A stretch of 64,000 nt of DNA. Origin: Locusta migratoria (lineage: Eukaryota > Arthropoda > Insecta > Orthoptera > Acrididae). Location: positions 279,097,491-279,161,490 of the forward strand of contig CM048747.1 of assembly GCA_026315105.1 (NCBI GenBank), written 5' to 3'. A model generated the notes under the pieces. It made no database searches. It saw only the letters and a program-made list of their open reading frames with translations, and had not been told where the DNA came from. The number at the start of each line of letters is the position of its first letter. Within the stretch, counting starts at the first letter, position 1. The position numbers and the translations under genes were made by a program. Below, piece by piece: positions 61,225 to 64,000 of this stretch.

Positions 61225-61426
61225 CAAAAAATGTTCGAATGTTTGTTAAGCTTATGGGACTTAATTACGGGGTCATCAGTCCCTAAACTTACAAACTACT
61301 TATGAACTACTTACGAACTAGGACGGCACAAATATCCATGCCCGAGGGGGGATTCGAACCCCCGACCGTAGTGGCCGTGCAGACCGTGACCGGAGCGCCT
61401 CAGTCCCCTCGGTCACCGCGACCGGC
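61225..61426 (-). mobile_element. SINE family A, full length with 12-bp target duplication
   Basis: A complete family-A element on the minus strand. GAAAATGGTTTT is exact at 61213-61224 and 61427-61438. Confidence 0.93.
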
Positions 61427-61499
61427 GAAAATGGTTTTATTGGTTGCATTGTTGCTTGAAGTTTGATAATGATAAAAGGGTGGAGTATATTGGGATGGA

Positions 61500-61961
61500 A
61501 AGTTATAGGTGTATATAAAATTCTACGTGTGTGAGTGTTAATATTTCGCTCTGCAGGCAAACCTACAAAACGCAAACGAACGGTCTGTGTGTAATTGTTG
61601 TCCGAAGTCTCCCGCTGTACACCATAGCAGTTCCATGCTGATAGCTATAAGGGGGTGGAAGATATGGTGGTTGAAATTCCGAATGAAGACCAGCGATGAC
61701 GTTTGCGACCTTATAGCAAGGAGGTTACATACAGCGAAACGTGATGCCACAGACCATACCTTTGGTCTATGCGTGCTACAATGTCTTCGGCTCTTTCTCT
61801 GTATGGATAAGCATACGAATAAGGAAATATAAGAATAAATAAATAAAGCAGTAAAAAAGAAATTTCTTTTAATACGTCCCTTTAAAAAAATCGATTTGAC
61901 GTTTCGCGCATTATCTATCATAATCAACCAACACGCGAGCGGAGCCGCGGGTTTAAGCTAG
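61500..61961 (+). mobile_element. Helitron-like element, 3' end
   Basis: It ends in acgcgagcggagccgcggg, tttaagCTAG at 61958-61961 followed by T. A GC-rich hairpin a few bases before a CTAG|T terminus is the hallmark of Helitron 3' ends, and this form is one I know from insect Helitrons. The interior has no Rep/helicase motifs; the 5' limit is a guess. Confidence 0.5.
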
Positions 61962-62879
61962 TACTGTATAATGATTTCATCATTTTCTCCATTTCACACG
62001 AGACTGTGTTTTGAATCCTATGATCTCTAAAATAAATTAGTCTGTGATACCTCCGGTCCTGATAGGTGTTGCATTTTGGGTAGCCAATAGCGTACATACA
62101 GAGCCGCCATAGGCCGCAGGCCACCGATACCAATACGCGTAGAAAATGTCCCTTAACAACTTCCCAATTTTTGCAGTGTTGTTCACGTTCTTAAAATGAG
62201 AACCTAAGTGTATGGCACTATAGAATTGCTCACTCCAGCAGATGACCGAGCTTTTATAGCATCGGTGTAAACGCGTGAATAACGGAACGTGATCATTTGT
62301 TCCTCAGAGTGCGATCTGAGAGGTGTGACGCGCGAGATCGATAGGTTGGAGTTTTCTAGAAACGAGGCTTAGCATTAATCCTATTGTTTTCATTTAACGA
62401 TTATCTGCACCGCTACGGAGGATAAACCCTGGGCGTCCTTAATACCTGATAAGGCTGTCATAGAGGGAGGCGATAAAACGAGATGACCAGTGCGGCGGTT
62501 CTCACGTGGCTCAGACACACCTGCCTGCTCGCCGTTGCCACGCCTCCCACACTAATCCGACACGCTTCTCCACCAAAGACCTTGTAAACGTTATCGCCGC
62601 TGGCAGCCACAGAGACGTCATTTCACATTCTCCTTGCATATTTGTACTATGTCGTGTCATGGAGTTCTTAGCCAATTATTAGAACTTTCGTTTGAACATA
62701 CACGTCCGAAAAAAAAGTACGCCTGAAATCCGATGATGGAAGATGCCGCCTGGGGGATCGTAGATGTACTGATATTGGTTTCAGCGTCGTCCGACAAAAG
62801 ACAGCAAAGGGACCTAGCTGCCAGAGAGCCATAGGGAATGTTTACAGCCAAGACGTTCAGTCTGATATCGACATGTTAA
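61962..62879. other. no gene recognised
   Basis: GC-mixed sequence without supported features. Confidence 0.4.
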
Positions 62880-63400
62880 GCAAAAAGGCGCCATTTCACA
62901 GAGTCCCAACCGTGCTTCCTACAGCCAACTGAGCGAATTTTAAAGGGCTCAAATTGTGGTCTTCCGATTGGCAGAATGGTCCTCTCGGAGAATTGGAACA
63001 TAAGTTGGACATGGTGCGTCAGTTGTATAACGATACTTGTTGTCAAACCCATAGTCTCAGAACATCCATGCAGCACATAGGTCCACCATGATGGCTACCG
63101 TAGCACAGATAACAGAGTTTCTGAACCCAGAGGTGTCAACACGAACTTTGGCAACAGGGTACTGGAAGTGGGACTACGGGTACGCACGTCTGTAGCCCGT
63201 CTTCCAGTCATTCCACAAGATGGACGTGCACGGCTCGACTGGAACCGTCAGGGGATCACTTGCAAGGCACGGCGGGCCGTGGTCTTCAGCGATGCCTACA
63301 CACCAGTGACGGTCGTTTGAGTGTGTGACGTAGATATGACGAACGATGTCTCGCAGAAAGCATTCATCCAAGACACCGAGGCCAAAATTTTAGTTCATCT
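62880..63400 (+). mobile_element. Tc1-like transposase fragment (family Tc1-D)
   Basis: The plus strand reads GVNTNFGNRVLEVGLRVRTSVARL then PVIPQDGRARLDWNRQG, followed by ARRAVVFSDAYTPVTVV. This follows the Tc1 order: VS--TVRNRL-E-GLR-R, P-LTP-HR-ARL-W, and W--VVFSDES-F with the first catalytic Asp (the following Glu/Ser changed). No ends were found. The rest of the catalytic domain is lost where the SINE at 63484 begins. Confidence 0.5.
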
Positions 63401-63483
63401 AATGTCTGTGGAGCAAAGCTGTGAGAATAATGAAAAGATGAGTATCCGTTACTAAAAGAAACAGAACTCGTTACAAACGTATC

Positions 63484-63678
63484 GCCGGCCGCGGTGGCCG
63501 CGGGAACTGCGGCGCGCCAGTCACGGTCTGCACGGCCTCTACGGTCGGGGGTTCGAATCCCCCCTCGGGCATGGATATTGGTGCCGTCCTTAGTGTTAGC
63601 TAGTTCATAAGTAGTTTGTAACTTTAGATACTGATGACCCCGCAGTTGTCCCATAAGCTATACAAACATTTGAACATT
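63484..63678 (+). mobile_element. SINE family A, full length, 14-bp target duplication with one mismatch
   Basis: Head gccggccgcggtggccgcgg, gcgcgccagtcacgg, B box ggttcgaatcc, gggcatggatattggtgcc, common body. GTTACAAACGTATC (63470-63483) and GTTACAGACGTATC (63679-63692). Confidence 0.92.
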
Positions 63679-63692
63679 GTTACAGACGTATC

Positions 63693-64000
63693 GTTACTCG
63701 TTACTCTCGTTACCATTGCCACCCACCAAAATACGGTCAGCAAAATACACCTGAAAAAATTTTAACTGTTACTGTTAATACTACTTTATCATTTAAATTT
63801 GCCACGTAGATACTGTATTCCTGCTTTTTGAGGCAGTATATTACTGAGTAAAGCATAAGTGCAGTCCATTTCCCTTGTGATTAAAATACAATTGTCATAC
63901 AAAATTAGCGAGATCCAACCGCGAACTCAATTTTAAGTACTGTTCCCGCATTTTACATACAGGTTTGGAATGTCAGAATCGATCGGAATATTTCGAGGCG
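63693..64000. other. no gene recognised
   Basis: AT-rich sequence up to the window edge. No feature is supported. Confidence 0.5.

Overview
This is eukaryotic, almost certainly insect, nuclear DNA. It is AT-rich and intron- and repeat-dominated, and nearly every recognisable signal is a transposable element or its debris. The mix includes tRNA-derived SINEs with a shared 3' body, RTE-type and CR1/Jockey-type LINEs, several Tc1 and mariner families, and hAT- and Helitron-like pieces. That mix, with high copy density, suggests a large repeat-rich genome such as a locust or grasshopper. The organism call is inference; no host gene identifies the species. There are no rRNA operons, bacterial genes or CRISPR arrays.

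Layout. 1-7 kb is mostly anonymous AT-rich DNA, with a degenerate ~175-bp tandem repeat (1.06-1.70 kb) and a nearly perfect 276-bp-armed palindrome (3.22-3.82 kb). 7-17 kb holds mariner and LINE fragments, nested SINEs, a tRNA-derived fold-back element (14.3-15.0 kb) and a LINE split by a 622-bp chimeric retroposon with a 13-bp target duplication. 18-28 kb has two copies of one Tc1 family, an RTE LINE broken by two SINEs, a second Tc1 family, and the only plausible host-gene remnant: two short exons with splice sites and a polyadenylation signal at 24.33-24.78 kb. 28-35 kb has a second tRNA fold-back element, the longest LINE open frame (RTE, 351 codons), a duplicated block with a SINE present in one copy and absent in the other, and a mariner split by a SINE. 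35-45 kb holds a 5S-rRNA-like sequence, head-to-head mariner ends, a CR1-type LINE, a ~2.8-kb hAT-like composite flanked by an 8-bp duplication, and a perfect 69-bp hairpin. 46.6-53.2 kb holds a Tc1-like fossil and then a complete-ended Tc1 transposon into which a 4.28-kb tRNA-derived element has inserted. That element is thirteen head-to-tail 301-bp units capped by one inverted unit and flanked by 14-bp target duplications. 53-64 kb has further SINEs (one nested in another), two inverted-repeat elements, mariner and Tc1 fragments, and a Helitron-like 3' end.

The most unusual feature is the tRNA-derived fold-back family. All three two-ended copies share an architecture (tRNA-like unit in one orientation, junction, unit in the other) and 13-14-bp target duplications, and one has expanded to 13 near-identical tandem units with Pol III A- and B-box matches. 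The window also has an exceptional density of palindromes: at least nine inverted repeats of 30-280 bp arms. Boundaries of decayed elements are approximate. SINE family letters A-F, Tc1 letters A-D and the other family names are local to this annotation.
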